Source: Mycobacterium uberis
GTDB taxonomy: Bacteria > Actinomycetota > Actinomycetes > Mycobacteriales > Mycobacteriaceae
NCBI RefSeq assembly: GCF_003408705.1
Contig: NZ_QAYL01000022.1
Location: 1 to 50,979, forward strand
Direction of reading: 5' to 3'
DNA: 50,979 nucleotides
Shown: positions 29,390 through 40,506 of the stretch, in pieces
Layout: each line of letters starts with the position of its first letter
How positions within the stretch are numbered: the stretch's first letter is position 1
Position numbers and translations under genes: made by a program
The notes under the pieces: model-generated
Told to the model about the DNA's origin: nothing
Databases searched by the model: none
What the model saw: the letters and a program-made list of their open reading frames with translations, nothing else

Positions 29390-29955
29390 AGAAGTTTCAA
29401 GCCCAGGCTGGGTCCAGTTCTTTAACCGTCGACAATAGCCGCCAATGCTGACTCGCCGGCGGCACCAACGCCCGGCGCATTGCCCAGTCAAGTTTGGTGA
29501 GCAGCTTGTCATCTTCGCACTGGTTGCACGTCGAAACAACATGTGGCGCAGCTCTCCCAGAAGTGGTCGCCACCGCGACTCCGTGACACTACGTGGTCGA
29601 TGGTGACGGCCTTAATCCCAAAACTAGGAACAGCAAAAGCGGTCCCCAATGCATCAAGCGCGGCGCGGGTCATTGGGACACGGGCTCGGTACGGAACAAG
29701 GATGATGCAAGACCGCAGCCGGATCACCGACGGTACCGTGATCGACCTAGCCGCCGAATGGATGACCGGCCCGGCAAATATCGATGTGTACGACGTCGGC
29801 CTTGCCGCAGATCACCATAACGATCGCTAGTCGCATCGACAACGCGGTAAACGGCTCTTAGGCGAATTTCAGCAGCAACACCCACCGACGATTCCAGATC
29901 GACCCTCTCTCGTGGCGGGTGTGCCAGTGGATACCAACGCTGTGCAGGCATTTAG
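29390..29955 (-). pseudogene. HNH endonuclease (Rv2469c-like), decayed
   Basis: Pieces in order on the minus strand: RRWVLLLKFA, ALSMRLAIVMVICGKADVVHIDI, a shifted VIRLRS / VPYRARVPMTRAAL block, then IDHVVSRSRGGDHFWESC, which carries the DH and the last His of the HNH metal site, and a final block (LGNAPG..., STVKELDPAWA-like) in another frame. Both zinc CxxC pairs are damaged. At least four frame changes. It lies between the ctaJ-like gene and glbO as in M. tuberculosis. Confidence 0.8.
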
Positions 29956-30190
29956 GACTTGCAGGCCTGGCGAAGATTGCTACCGACCCTGGAACTGCGA
30001 TAGTTACGACGATTCTTGCGCTGCACTATATAACTTCTGCGGAGCAGTCCACCCTGACTAGCTACTGAACACAAGTCAGCAGCAAGCTACATATCATATC
30101 AGTCTGGTGAACACCAAGAGCCATCGATCAACTCGAGCCCGCCTCCGGTTGCTAACCAAATGATACACCACAATGGAGGGGATGAATCAA

Positions 30191-30574
30191 GTGCAGCAGT
30201 CTTTCTACGACGCTATTGGCGGGGCCGAGACTTTTACTGCGATCGTGTCACGCTTTTATGCGCAGGTGCCCCACGACAAGGTACTGCGTGAACTGTATCC
30301 CACAGACGACCTGGCCGGTGCCGAAGAACGATTGCGCATGTTCCTCGAGCAGTACTGGGGTGGCCCACGAACGTACTCTAACCAGCGCGGTCATCCGCGA
30401 TTGCGGATGCGTCATGCCCCCTTCCGGATCACTGCCATTGAGCGCGACGCCTGGCTGCGGTGCATGCACGTCGCCGTCGCCTCCATCGACTCGCAAACCC
30501 TTGACGACGAGCACAGACGGAAGTTGCTCGACTACTTGGAGATGGCCGCCCACTCCTTGATCAATTCGCCTTGA
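30191..30574 (+). CDS. glbO: Truncated haemoglobin O (group II)
   Basis: Haem protein with very high oxygen affinity, linked to redox and NO/peroxide chemistry at the membrane. 127 residues from GTG at 30191, which has the ribosome site GGAGGGG 9 bases upstream. The ATG at 30182 sits directly against it and is less likely. With this start the key residues take M. tuberculosis numbers: Tyr23 (B10), Tyr36 (CD1), proximal His75 (LRMRHAPF) and Trp88 (G8). It lacks the last phenylalanine of the M. tuberculosis protein (ends NSP). It stands intact between a dead nuclease and a dead glucosidase. Confidence 0.95.
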   Translation: MQQSFYDAIGGAETFTAIVSRFYAQVPHDKVLRELYPTDDLAGAEERLRMFLEQYWGGPRTYSNQRGHPRLRMRHAPFRITAIERDAWLRCMHVAVASIDSQTLDDEHRRKLLDYLEMAAHSLINSP

Positions 30575-30614
30575 TCAATTCGCTGCCTTGATGTTCGGTG
30601 ATCAAAATAAACTG

Positions 30615-31981
30615 GGCAAGACCGGCCCTGGCTGTACATCATGGTGGTCAAACCGCGGTATTATAACGAGGTCTTCTACTGGTGGTCGTTCGCAGACAGC
30701 AATGATAACAAGGTGGGCAATCTTGGCGGCCTGGCTGGGGCATCTGGAATTGCTTGATGTCGATGCAATTTTAAATTAACCCTGTCACCGTCTCACCGCT
30801 CCTCATTACACTGACCCGTTGTTCGGCAAGCTAGCCGCCTTCGAGCGGCTGATCGCCGCAGCGCACCAGCTCGGCATCAAGATCACCATGGACGCAGTGT
30901 CCAATCACACTAATTTGGCGCATCCCTGGCTTCAGGCGGCATTGGCTGCCGACCCCAACCGCACCGCTCGCAATCGCTATTTTCTCCGCAATGGTACCGG
31001 CCGCGACAAGTGGCTACCACCGAACAACTGGAACTCGGTGTTCGGCGGGCCAGCTTAGACACGGGTGAACGAACCTAACAGCATCCACGGCTAGCTAGTG
31101 GTACCTGCACCTCTTCGACGCTAAGCAACCCGATTTGAATTGATACACCACCCAGATGGCTTCGACGACTGCCAGAAAACGCTACGTTTCTAACTGGAAC
31201 ACGACGCAGTGACCGTCGACAAAGTATTGGGTCACCGACAATGCCCGTTGGCCGAATATCTCCAGTCCAACAAACCGCATCCCAGTTTCAGTTTCCTCTT
31301 GGCACAGGCCGATTTCCACGCTGCACCACCACCATCTGTAACACGATACAGAACTCCCTGACGGCCACGTAGATCGAAAGCATGATCCTGACCTAGACAT
31401 CGGTGAATCATGACATAAACTGGAAGGCCCCCATTATAGCGATAGCGGACTGCGGCGCACACGGACCGTATCAATGATAGTATTTGCTATACTAAGTATA
31501 GTCGTTCATCTACAATGGCCAGGTGCTGGAGTTGCCTGACTGGAACTTGCTGGACGAGGCACTGCAGTACCCGACGTGGGAACGCTCGGGTTATGCCAAG
31601 CGTGGCCGTGGCCAATGTCGGGTTCCGCTCCCATGGTCAGGCGTCGCTCCCCCGTCTGGGCTCTCCGTGCCTGGCCCAATGCCTGGTTGCCGGCGCTAAC
31701 GGACTGGACGACGCTGGCCGTCGATAAACAGCGTTCCGATGCCAACTCGACATTGTCGTTCTTTCGCCAGAAGTTCAAGTTTCACAGAGAAAGAACAGGA
31801 TTCGATTCGATAGCGGAACAAAGTGACTGACTGGGCCAAACGATACGCTGACCTTCCGGTAGCGAGCTGGCATGCGCATTGAACGCCAGCGACCGTGCGA
31901 TGACACTGCCAACAAGAGAACTCATACCTACCAACGCACCACTGGTGGACGGCCAATTGCCGCCACACACCGAAGCCTAAC
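30615..31981 (+). pseudogene. aglA: Alpha-glucosidase AglA (GH13), decayed
   Basis: Fragments in order: FYWWSFADSNDNKVGNLGG, LELLDVDAI, INPVTVSPL, then an open run 30820-31055 with LIAAAHQLGIKITMDAVSNH (the GH13 D-x4-NH region I), HPWLQAALAADPNRTARNRYF and PPNNWNSVFGGPA. Further on come WYLHLFDAKQPDLN, and after a gap that has lost the catalytic domain, DWTTLAVDKQRSDANSTLSF, then ALNASDRAMTLPTRELIPT and GQLPPHTEA. The whole gene can be traced, but with many stops and a missing middle. Matches Rv2471, next to glbO. Confidence 0.9.
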
Positions 31982-32639
31982 TGATCTGAAAACATTAATT
32001 TAACACCAGCGCCGGATGGCCACGGTATCTATACATCGAGCCAAACTAGGCATCGAGCCGTAACCGTGCAAGAGAGGATCCAGACCCGGATCGTTTCTTT
32101 GGCGTCAATCTTATCTAACGATTGCAACAGGAAAACCATTGCAGCCAAAGCGAACACATAGCGCAGGAGTAGACCCACACTGACGTCTTCAAAGCTGACC
32201 TGAATGACCTCCTGGTCAAGCGGGGAAGCCGACAGACCGTAAGAACTGCTGTGCTCATACGTTGAGTTACGGACAATGCTACGCTAAGTTCAACATCATC
32301 CAGTCCAGTAAGTCATCGAGGTGAATGAAGCCGGATTCCGGAGACAACACACCTTGCCGCACCGAGTCCATCGAGAAGACTGGATCAACAATAGCCCGAG
32401 GCATCCATCTCAGCCAGGTCGCACGCCAATTTTTTTTGCACCAAAAAGATAAAGGGCTGGAATGCGTCTTGGCAACAACCATGCGGCCGGCTAACACATC
32501 GAAACCGGTCGCCATCCACGCCGGCAGCAACCCGGCAGATCGTGCACTAAGTTAGATAACAATAGCCTGGTCGAACCTCATTGCGTGATCGACAAACGCA
32601 GCAAGATCCTCACTTTAGGCTGCCCTAGCTTGTGAGCCC
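31982..32639. other. Silent stretch, remnants of Rv2472-Rv2474c-type genes possible but not recognisable
   Basis: About 660 bases full of stops. A short minus-strand frame at 32279-32530 (MLPAWMATGFDVLAGR..., ending HLDDLLDWMML) has a plausible protein-like end, but I cannot match it to anything. In M. tuberculosis three small genes of unknown role lie in this interval. Confidence 0.4.
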
Positions 32640-33064
32640 AGCCACAGTCCTCGCTCAGTTATCTCTACCACCGTTGTACATACTCCCGATGGCGTGACGA
32701 TAGTCACACTAGCCGCTACTCGTCACGGTAGAATTGAGTACAATGTGACTCGCATGATAACAGCAAGTTTGGACTCGGGGTCAGCGTTGACCGACTGCAC
32801 CTCATAACCAAACGTGGAAATCCACCACCCGCAGCCGCTGCACCCAAATACAATGGCAAATCGGTCAGTCGCAGCTGACCCTAATGTACGTGCCTCTGAC
32901 GTTGGCGATCAGCAAACCAGTGGAAGTGATGTCGGCATCAAAAGCGTCTCTGAGAAACGGGACCCGCGCCTTTTCGAAAATCGTGACCATAGTCGCGTGG
33001 TTGATGCGCTGATACATGTCTATGTCCGACTATCGGACTGGCACGGCTTCAACGAACCTCGCAC
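32640..33064 (-). pseudogene. Hot-dog fold acyl-CoA thioesterase (Rv2475c-like), decayed
   Basis: Starts right at the gdh stop. The minus strand reads RFVEAVPVR, stop, SDIDMYQRINHATMVTIFEKARVPFL, the 4HBT signature (SDxDxxxHxNNAxYxxxxExAR), followed by DADITSTGLLIANVRGTYI. A later frame gives FGYEVQSVNADPESKLAV. The tail is around 32700-32640 (HREYVQRW, then ERGLWLGSQARAA). Three or more frame changes. The aspartate and asparagine that orient the thioester in this family (D, N in SDID...INH) are still encoded. Confidence 0.8.
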
Positions 33065-36000
33065 TTATCCCGACGACCCGCGTCCACTGGTGCGAGTCAT
33101 TCGACGGATCTGTCGTGCCGCAACTGACAACGTCGCGAGATCCTTTTCACCGCTGGCGTGGATCTCGGTGAGCGTCCGGCGTGCCCGTTCCACCCGGGAA
33201 GCGCTGATGTGCTCCCACTCAGCGATCTTCTCTTCGCCGCTTTCGTCTGGCTCCCCGGCAGCAAGCACATCGAAACACAACGACCGCAATGAAGCATAGA
33301 TGTCGTCACGAATAGCTAAGCGCGCCAAAGAATGCCAGCGGTCCTTTCGGGGCAGCTCAGACACCGCCGTGAGCAGTCCATCGGTACCTAGCAGGTCCAT
33401 CAGGGCGAAATAGGTGTCTGCAACCTCGGCATTGTCGACCTCGGTGATGTCGGCGATGTCGCTAATGTCGAGCAGATTGTAGCGATACAGTCCGACCGCA
33501 ACTAGGTAAGCCAAGTCTTCGGGCGCACCCTGTGACGCAAATTCCGCGGCTTCCTGTTCGACGATGGCCTTGTCATCACCGCGCAACCACTCTGACATCC
33601 GCGGTGTCAGCTCTTTAACCTTTGCGGCAAATCGATTGATCTCGGCGCCAACAGCTAACGGCTGCGGACGATAGTTGAGGAGCCACCGTCCGGCGCGGTC
33701 GATCAGCCGACGGGTATCCAACGTCATCCGATTCGACAGAGCGACCGGCAAGTTTGCCGCGCGGATCCGCCGCCACACATCATCCACGCCGAAGATAGCG
33801 TCGGTGGCAACATAGGCACGCACCGCATCAATCGGCCCAACTCCAACATCCTCGGTGATCCGGAAGGCATAACTGATACCAGCGGTGTTCACCAGATCGT
33901 TGATCAGCATGGTCGTGACGATTTCGCGGCGCAGCTGGTGTGAACGGATCTCCGGGGTGAAACGATCCCGCAGTGGCTTGGGGAAGTATCGCGGCAACCG
34001 CGACGCGAAGACATCCTGATCCGGCAGTTCGGTGGCCAACATCTGCTCTTTGAGTGCCAGCTTGACATGCGCCATCAGCGTCGAGAGCTCCGGCGAGGTA
34101 AGGCCGATGCCGGCCTCGGACCGCCGTGCAATCTCCTTCTCCGACGGCAGCGCCTCCAATTCACGGTTGACTCCGCGTTCATCCACCAAATACTTGATCT
34201 GCATCGCGTGCACAGAGAGCATACTGGCCGCGTTGGCGCGACTGGTGCCAATCAAGTCGTTCTGGTCCTCGTTGTCGGTGAGCACCAGCTGTGCGACCTC
34301 GTCGGTCATCGATTCCAACAGGTGTTTGCGCTCCTCGACCCTCACCTTGCCCGCGGTGACCAGTGAGTCGATCAGAATCTTGATGTTGACCTCGTGGTCG
34401 GAGCAGTCCACACCGGCCGAGTTGTCCAACGCGTCTGTATTGATCCGCCCGCCGGACAGATCAAACTCAACGCGACCCAACGCAGTAACACCAAGGTTGC
34501 CACCTTCACCGATGACCTTGGCGCGCACCTGATTTGCGTTGACTCGCACCGGATCGTTCGCGCGATCACCGACGTCGGTCACGGACTCAACTTCGGCCTT
34601 GATGTAGGTGCCAATGCCACCGTTAAACAACAAATCCACCGGTGCCTGCAGAATTGCCTGGATCAAGTTGGGTGGAGTCGTTTCTGTCACGTCACTGTCA
34701 ATGCCCAAGGCGGTGCGGACCTGCGGACTGATCGGGATGGCTTTCTGCTCGCGACTGTACACACCACCACCCTCGCTGATCAACGACTTGTTGTAGTCGT
34801 CCCAGCTGGACCGTGGCAGATCGAACATCCGCTGCCGTTCCACCCAGGAAACCGCGGAATCCGGGTCAGGATCGAGGAAAATGTGCCGGTGATCGAAGGC
34901 GGCGACAAGCCTGATGTGCTTGCTCAGCAGCATACCGTTGCCGAACACGTCGCCACTCATATCGCCGATGCCCACCACGGTGAATTCCTCGTTTTGGGTA
35001 TCAACCCCCATCTCCCGGAAGTGTCGTTTGACGGCCTCCCAAGTGCCTTTGGCAGTGATGCCCATGGCCTTGTGATCGTAGCCCACCGAGCCACCGGAGG
35101 CGAAGGCGTCACCCAGCCAGAACCCGTAGGACTTGGCTACATCGTTGGCGATGTCGGAGAAAGTAGCGGTACCCTTGTCCGCGGCCACAACCAAGTAAGC
35201 GTCGTCACTATCACGCCGCACTATCTGAGGCGGCGCGCTAACTTTTCCGGTCGCATGGTCGACGTTGTCGGTGATGTCGAGCAGCCCAGAGATAAACAGC
35301 TGGTAGCAGGCGATGCCTTCGGCCCTTGTCGCGTCGCGGTCAGCGGCGGCGTCGCCGGTGGGCGGCGGTGGCCGCTTGAGCACGAACCCGCCCTTGGCGC
35401 CGACCGGTACGATAACGGCGTTCTTGACTGCCTGCGCCTTGACCAGACCCAGAATTTCGGTGCGGAAATCGTCCCGGCGGTCGGACCAGCGCAGCCCACC
35501 ACGCGCCACCGCGCCGAATCTCAGGTGCACACCCTCGACGCGGGGCGAATACACAAAGATCTCAAACTTGGGCCGGGGCAGTGGCAGCTCGTTGATCAGC
35601 TGGGCATCAAGCTTGAGGACAAGCACGTCTTTGCTGCGAGCCGAACCTTCGCGTGTCACACAGTAATTAGTTCTCAGGGTGGCCTGCACCAGGGATGCAA
35701 AAGCACGAAGGATGCGGTCGGTGTCTAAGCTCACCAAGGCATCAATATCCGCAGCGACGGCGGCGGCGGCGGCTTGCGCATCGCAACTCGGTGACGAACC
35801 CAACGGGCTGGGATCGAAAAGCGCTTCAAACAATGCGACCAGTGATCGAACGGTGGAGGGATGCTCATTAAGTACCGATTCGATGTAGGATTGACTATAG
35901 CTGAAACCCGCCTGTCGTAAGTATTTCGCGTAGGCACGCAGTAGCACGACCTGCTGCCAGGTTAGCCGTGCCCGCATCACTAGCTCGTTGAACCGGTCGA

Positions 36001-37924
36001 TCTCGGCGCGGCCCTGCCAGATCGCGGTAACCGCATCGGCGAATCGTTTTGCAGTAGCTTCCCGTTCGTCCGCTGTCGACGCCAGCGGGATTGTCGGATT
36101 CGGCGAGATCTTGAACTGATAAATCCATACCGGCAAGCCGTCGGGCCGGGTGACGGTGAACGGTCGTTCCTCGAGCACAACGACGCCCATGCTTTGCAGC
36201 ATCGGGAGCAGCTGACTCAGCGAGGCACTGCGCCCACCCAAGAACCAGGTCAGCTGGGCGAATCCATCCGCGTTCCGCTCAAAGAACACCAACTTGACCG
36301 AATCATCAGCAAGCTCGTTGATGATTCTGATATGCTCAATCGCGTCAACCGGGGTGACGGCTTGTTTATAGGCCTCGGAGAAAGCGGCTGCGTAATGCTC
36401 GACGTCAGCTTGCGAGACAAAACCCTCAGAGCAAGATGCCGCGGCGGCAATTAGTCGGTCAGCCCATGTACGCGCAGCTTCGCTTAACATGCCCTGGATG
36501 CGGATCCGGTTGTCTTCCGAAACGTCAACCGACCCGGTCGCGGCGCCTTCTGATAGCCTGACCAAGAAATGCATCAGTGCCCAAGGTGATTCACTCACTC
36601 GTGCAGTGAACTCCACCTGCATACCCCCGAACTCGCGGACGAGGGTGTCCTCGATCTGCAAACGCACGGCTGTGGTGTAGCGGTCGCGGGGCACATAAAC
36701 CAAGCAAGAGACGAAGTACTGCAGCCGATCCGCGCGCAAGAACAACAATGCACACTGCCCAGATCCCAGATCTACCACGTCTTTAGCCATGGTCACAAGC
36801 CGCTCAGCGCTCAACATGAAAAGCTCTGAACGTGGGACGGTCTGGATAACGTCGAGCAGGAGTTGACCCGGATGAATGGGGTCACTTTCAGCCATTGCCA
36901 GTGCTGCACGAACCCGGCGCGAGATCGACGGGATACCCAGGACATCTGCATTCATAGCGGCGACAGTGAAGAGCCCGACGAAGCGGTGCTCAACGAGCCC
37001 GCCATCGTCGTATTCGCGGACAGCGATGACATACGGGTACGCGCCGTAGCGCAAATAGCTGCCGACAGCAGCTTGGGCCAAGACGAGCAGCTTGTCATCA
37101 TCGGTCAGCCGAGGCCGCGAACCCGTACGCGCGCGCAGCACGCCAAGTCCGCTCAATCCGTCGCCAGAGACCCAACCGTCACGCACCCAGCAGCGCTGGT
37201 AACCCAACAGCAGGAAATTCCCGTTACCCAACCAGTGCAGCAGCGCCGCGACATCGTCGCGGTCGGAAGCCGAAAAGTGATCTTCTTTGTTAGTTTCGAC
37301 GTCTGCGGCCAGACCGCTCAAGGTGGCGTTCAACACTGCTGCGTCAGCGGCGACCCGCTGAACGTCGACCAAGACCTTAGGCAACAGCTGTTCGACCTCG
37401 GTGAGAGATTTGCTATCGACGGAAGGCAAAAGCTGGATGTATATCCAGGCCTCATCGACCCAAGCCTCTTCGATGGAGTGCGACGTGCCCGATGCTTTGG
37501 GTTCGACGCTGAGCAATTCCCCCGTCGAGCTACGACGTACCTCAAACACAGGGGTCATTATGGCCGTACACGTGACCCCGAGTCGGTACAGCAACACGAT
37601 AATAGAATCCATTAGCATGCTACCGTGATCGGTTACGACTTGCAGTGCGGGCCCAAACCCAGCAGGGTCGTCTGCTGAGTAGACGCAAACACAGTTTTTA
37701 CCGGTCGGCCGGCGCTGGCCGAGACGATAGTGTGCACTGAGCATGGCTGGCGTCACCAAGGCGCCGGGGTCGACCCGACTAGTTGCCGGAGTTTCACGTG
37801 CGTCGCCGTGCTGGCCGCGATAGCTGTCGAGGTATGCCTTAGAGATCCAGTCGGGTACGCCGGTCCCCTGCGTGAACGTGATCCACGGCTCAGCAACGTG
37901 CGTAGCTCCGGGATCAATCGTCAT
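33065..37924 (-). CDS. gdh: NAD-specific glutamate dehydrogenase, large 180-kDa type
   Basis: Oxidatively deaminates glutamate to 2-oxoglutarate, feeding the TCA cycle. 1619 residues from ATG at 37924, which has GGGAG 8 bases upstream. A TTG five codons earlier is less likely. N-terminal ACT-like regulatory regions cover about 1-650. The catalytic core is at about 770-1290, with [20 protein letters not shown], the lysine motif [13 protein letters not shown] near residue 838 and the dinucleotide region with [18 protein letters not shown] helical C-terminal domain completes it. In mycobacteria this enzyme is inhibited by GarA. Intact despite the decay around it. Confidence 0.97.
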   Translation of the reverse strand: MTIDPGATHVAEPWITFTQGTGVPDWISKAYLDSYRGQHGDARETPATSRVDPGALVTPAMLSAHYRLGQRRPTGKNCVCVYSADDPAGFGPALQVVTDHGSMLMDSIIVLLYRLGVTCTAIMTPVFEVRRSSTGELLSVEPKASGTSHSIEEAWVDEAWIYIQLLPSVDSKSLTEVEQLLPKVLVDVQRVAADAAVLNATLSGLAADVETNKEDHFSASDRDDVAALLHWLGNGNFLLLGYQRCWVRDGWVSGDGLSGLGVLRARTGSRPRLTDDDKLLVLAQAAVGSYLRYGAYPYVIAVREYDDGGLVEHRFVGLFTVAAMNADVLGIPSISRRVRAALAMAESDPIHPGQLLLDVIQTVPRSELFMLSAERLVTMAKDVVDLGSGQCALLFLRADRLQYFVSCLVYVPRDRYTTAVRLQIEDTLVREFGGMQVEFTARVSESPWALMHFLVRLSEGAATGSVDVSEDNRIRIQGMLSEAARTWADRLIAAAASCSEGFVSQADVEHYAAAFSEAYKQAVTPVDAIEHIRIINELADDSVKLVFFERNADGFAQLTWFLGGRSASLSQLLPMLQSMGVVVLEERPFTVTRPDGLPVWIYQFKISPNPTIPLASTADEREATAKRFADAVTAIWQGRAEIDRFNELVMRARLTWQQVVLLRAYAKYLRQAGFSYSQSYIESVLNEHPSTVRSLVALFEALFDPSPLGSSPSCDAQAAAAAVAADIDALVSLDTDRILRAFASLVQATLRTNYCVTREGSARSKDVLVLKLDAQLINELPLPRPKFEIFVYSPRVEGVHLRFGAVARGGLRWSDRRDDFRTEILGLVKAQAVKNAVIVPVGAKGGFVLKRPPPPTGDAAADRDATRAEGIACYQLFISGLLDITDNVDHATGKVSAPPQIVRRDSDDAYLVVAADKGTATFSDIANDVAKSYGFWLGDAFASGGSVGYDHKAMGITAKGTWEAVKRHFREMGVDTQNEEFTVVGIGDMSGDVFGNGMLLSKHIRLVAAFDHRHIFLDPDPDSAVSWVERQRMFDLPRSSWDDYNKSLISEGGGVYSREQKAIPISPQVRTALGIDSDVTETTPPNLIQAILQAPVDLLFNGGIGTYIKAEVESVTDVGDRANDPVRVNANQVRAKVIGEGGNLGVTALGRVEFDLSGGRINTDALDNSAGVDCSDHEVNIKILIDSLVTAGKVRVEERKHLLESMTDEVAQLVLTDNEDQNDLIGTSRANAASMLSVHAMQIKYLVDERGVNRELEALPSEKEIARRSEAGIGLTSPELSTLMAHVKLALKEQMLATELPDQDVFASRLPRYFPKPLRDRFTPEIRSHQLRREIVTTMLINDLVNTAGISYAFRITEDVGVGPIDAVRAYVATDAIFGVDDVWRRIRAANLPVALSNRMTLDTRRLIDRAGRWLLNYRPQPLAVGAEINRFAAKVKELTPRMSEWLRGDDKAIVEQEAAEFASQGAPEDLAYLVAVGLYRYNLLDISDIADITEVDNAEVADTYFALMDLLGTDGLLTAVSELPRKDRWHSLARLAIRDDIYASLRSLCFDVLAAGEPDESGEEKIAEWEHISASRVERARRTLTEIHASGEKDLATLSVAARQIRRMTRTSGRGSSG

Positions 37925-37982
37925 GCCGTTTGCTCCCAACTCACCCCGAACACCTCGGATACCAACGCTGGCGAAGCTGACA

Positions 37983-39659
37983 TCAGTCGCGCGTCAACTT
38001 GCGGTGAGTCACCCTGTGCAGACACGCGGCTTCGGCACCAAGCCGCTCCACCTTGTTTTCCTCATAGGCACCAAAGTTACCCTCGAACCAAAACCACTTC
38101 GCCTCGTTGTCATCGTCGCCTTCCCACGCAAGAATGTGCGTGCATGTGCGATCGAGAAACCAGCGATCGTGCGAAATCACCACCGCGCAACCAGGGAAAT
38201 TCACCAGCGCGTTCTCCAGCGAACCCAGGGTCTCGACATCAAGGTCGTTGGTCGGCTCGTCCAGGAGGATTAGATTGCCGCCCTGCTTGAGCGTCAGCGC
38301 CAGGTTCAGCCGGTTTCGCTCGCCACCGGAGAGCACACCGGCCGGCTTTTGCTGATCGGGGCCCTTGAATCCGAACGCCGAAACATAGGCTCGCGACGGG
38401 ACCTCAACCTGGCCGACCTGGATATGGTCCAGTCCCTCTGAGACCACTTCCCACACAGTCTTCTTCGGATCGATACCCGCGCGGATCTGGTCCACGTAGC
38501 TCAACTTGACGGTTTCACCAACCTTGACAATGCCGCTGTCCGGCTGCTCAAGCCCCACGATGGTTTTGAAAAGTGTGGTCTTGCCAACCCCGTTGGGGCC
38601 GATGACGCCGACAATGCCGTTGCGGGGCAAAGTGACGGACAGATCCTTTATTAAGGTACGTCCATCGTAACCTTTATCGAGGTGCTCGACCTCGACCACC
38701 ACGTTTCCCAGGCGTGGTCCGACTGGGATTTGAATTTCTTCGAAATCGAGTTTACGAGTCTTTTCCGCCTCGGCAACCATCTCCTCGTAGCGCTGCAGAC
38801 GCGCCTTGCTTTTGGCTTGGCGTGCTTTGGCTCCGGACCGGACCCAGGCCAGCTCGTCGGTCAATCGCTTCTGCAACTTGGCGTCCTTGCGGCCCTGCAC
38901 AGCCAGTCGCTCAGCCTTCTTCTCCAGGTAGGTGGAGTAGTTACCTTCATAGGGATATGCGCGGCCACGATCCAGTTCCAGGATCCATTCGGCAACGTTG
39001 TCCAGGAAGTAACGATCGTGGGTGACCGCCAAAATCGCACCAGCATAACTGGCAAGATGCTGTTCGAGCCACTGCACGCTTTCGGCGTCCAGATGGTTGG
39101 TCGGCTCATCGAGCAGTAACAAGTCGGGCTTAGACAGCAGTAACTTGCACAGCGCCACGCGACGCCGCTCACCACCAGATAGGTTTGTCACCGGTTCGTC
39201 AGGCGGCGGGCAGCGCAGTGCTTCCATGGCCTGCTCCAGTTGCGAGTCAAGATCCCATGCGTCGGCGTGATCGAGTTCCTCTTGTAGCCGACCCATCTCT
39301 TCCATCAACTCGTCGGAGTAGTCGGTGGCCATTAATTCAGCGACCTCATTGAAGCGATCAAGCTTGATCTTGATGTCGCCCAAGCCCTCTTCTACGTTGC
39401 CGCGAACCGTCTTCTCCTCGTTCAGCGGCGGTTCCTGTTGCAGAATGCCGACACTAGCATCGGTAGCAAGGAACGCGTCACCATTGTTCGGCTTGTCCAT
39501 GCCGGCCATGATCCGCAAGACACTCGACTTACCTGCACCGTTCGGGCCGACTACACCGATCTTGGCTCCAGGGAAGAAACTCAGCGTAACATCGTTGAGG
39601 ATTACCTTGTCACCATGCGCCTTGCGGACCTTCTTCATCGTGTAGATGAACTCAGCCAT
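37983..39659 (-). CDS. ettA: ABC-F family translational ATPase, EttA-like (Rv2477c)
   Basis: Soluble twin-ATPase that binds the ribosomal E site and gates early elongation according to energy level. 558 residues. Two ABC cassettes, no membrane segment: Walker [10 protein letters not shown] (38-46) and [11 protein letters not shown] (near 163) in the first, GPNGVGKTT (near 352) and [11 protein letters not shown] (near 446) in the second, each with LLDEPTN. Between them lie the arm and a charged linker (about 240-320). Starts [18 protein letters not shown], as EttA does. 58 bp upstream of gdh, so both may be co-transcribed. Confidence 0.93.
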   Translation of the reverse strand: MAEFIYTMKKVRKAHGDKVILNDVTLSFFPGAKIGVVGPNGAGKSSVLRIMAGMDKPNNGDAFLATDASVGILQQEPPLNEEKTVRGNVEEGLGDIKIKLDRFNEVAELMATDYSDELMEEMGRLQEELDHADAWDLDSQLEQAMEALRCPPPDEPVTNLSGGERRRVALCKLLLSKPDLLLLDEPTNHLDAESVQWLEQHLASYAGAILAVTHDRYFLDNVAEWILELDRGRAYPYEGNYSTYLEKKAERLAVQGRKDAKLQKRLTDELAWVRSGAKARQAKSKARLQRYEEMVAEAEKTRKLDFEEIQIPVGPRLGNVVVEVEHLDKGYDGRTLIKDLSVTLPRNGIVGVIGPNGVGKTTLFKTIVGLEQPDSGIVKVGETVKLSYVDQIRAGIDPKKTVWEVVSEGLDHIQVGQVEVPSRAYVSAFGFKGPDQQKPAGVLSGGERNRLNLALTLKQGGNLILLDEPTNDLDVETLGSLENALVNFPGCAVVISHDRWFLDRTCTHILAWEGDDDNEAKWFWFEGNFGAYEENKVERLGAEAACLHRVTHRKLTRD

Positions 39660-39729
39660 GCCGCCGTATTGCCTTTCTGGTCTGCAGAGCTACTCACGAC
39701 CATCCTAGGCACCGCGCCATGGCCACAAT

Positions 39730-40140
39730 GCGACCCCTAAGCCGACATGGGTAATACGTGTTAAGCGCAATAGTGACTTCGTCGACCAGGCTTGGATCGG
39801 CCCCAGTTGCTGGATCCCCGTCGGGGACTCCGATAACAGCATCGGTAGCCGTAGGACTCAAGCCCGCGTTCGGACCGGTGTACCCAGGTTTACCGATGCG
39901 TACAATATACCTACAACAGATCCGGATCTACCGAGGTTGCCCGCATCTCCAGCGACGAACAACGTACGCCGTCCCGGTCCTCTTACTCGCTGGCGTAGAT
40001 GTGACTGACTACGATCACCAATGCGGCGGTGCGAATTGCTGGCCACCTGTAACTTGACCACTCCCTGATCACCTGCCTTCCGACTTTTTAGATCATCGAC
40101 GATGTGGATACGGATGTGGTTAACAGTTTTTCAAACACTG
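39730..40140 (-). pseudogene. SSB-like protein paralogue (Rv2478c-like), decayed
   Basis: The minus strand starts with FEKLL near 40130, then VVKLQVASNSHRRIGDR, which resembles the OB-fold opening of the second mycobacterial SSB (TKFRVASNSRRR). Later pieces in other frames include IVRIGKPGYTGP and DEVTIAL. Several stops. Position upstream of the EttA-like gene fits Rv2478c. The match is short and moderate. Confidence 0.6.
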
Positions 40141-40506
40141 ACTCATTATCCCTTTGTTGCTTGCTCAATTGTCGTCGTTGGGCCGTGACACATCGACCCT
40201 TTTCCGATAGCCATTCAGCGCGGTGCCACCGACAACTAGGGGCAACACGGATTGGCAACCACTGGCCCTGTGGAAAGAACCGTGACTAGGGATCAGTCCG
40301 CGCGCTAGCCAGCGGTCCCGACGCGTTGCAGCGCGACAGTTCTGCCAACATCGCGTTGAAGGCGGACAACTCAGCGTCATCGTCTAGTTCAGCCGCGATC
40401 CAACCGCCAGGCGGCACCAGAAACCAGGGCTTGCCAGTAGGGCCAGCAACCGCCAGCTACCCAGGGCATGGGTCGGTGGTAGCTCGACTATCGAGCAATC
40501 CAAGCG
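40141..40506 (-). pseudogene. Unassigned remnant, possibly Rv2481c-like
   Basis: On the minus strand a protein-like block reads THALGSWRLLALL and, in a second frame, IAAELDDDAELSAFNAMLAELS. Composition is mycobacterial coding-like, yet stops and a frame change make it dead. Its place, between the SSB-like remnant and plsB2, is that of Rv2481c. I do not recognise a domain. Confidence 0.4.

Noticed and set aside
32814..33299. 161-codon + strand frame at the gdh 3' end
   Set aside because: Antisense of the thioesterase remnant and of gdh. The minus strand gives the 4HBT signature.
34394..35728. 444-codon + strand frame within gdh
   Set aside because: Antisense shadow of the GDH catalytic core, which is far better supported by family motifs.
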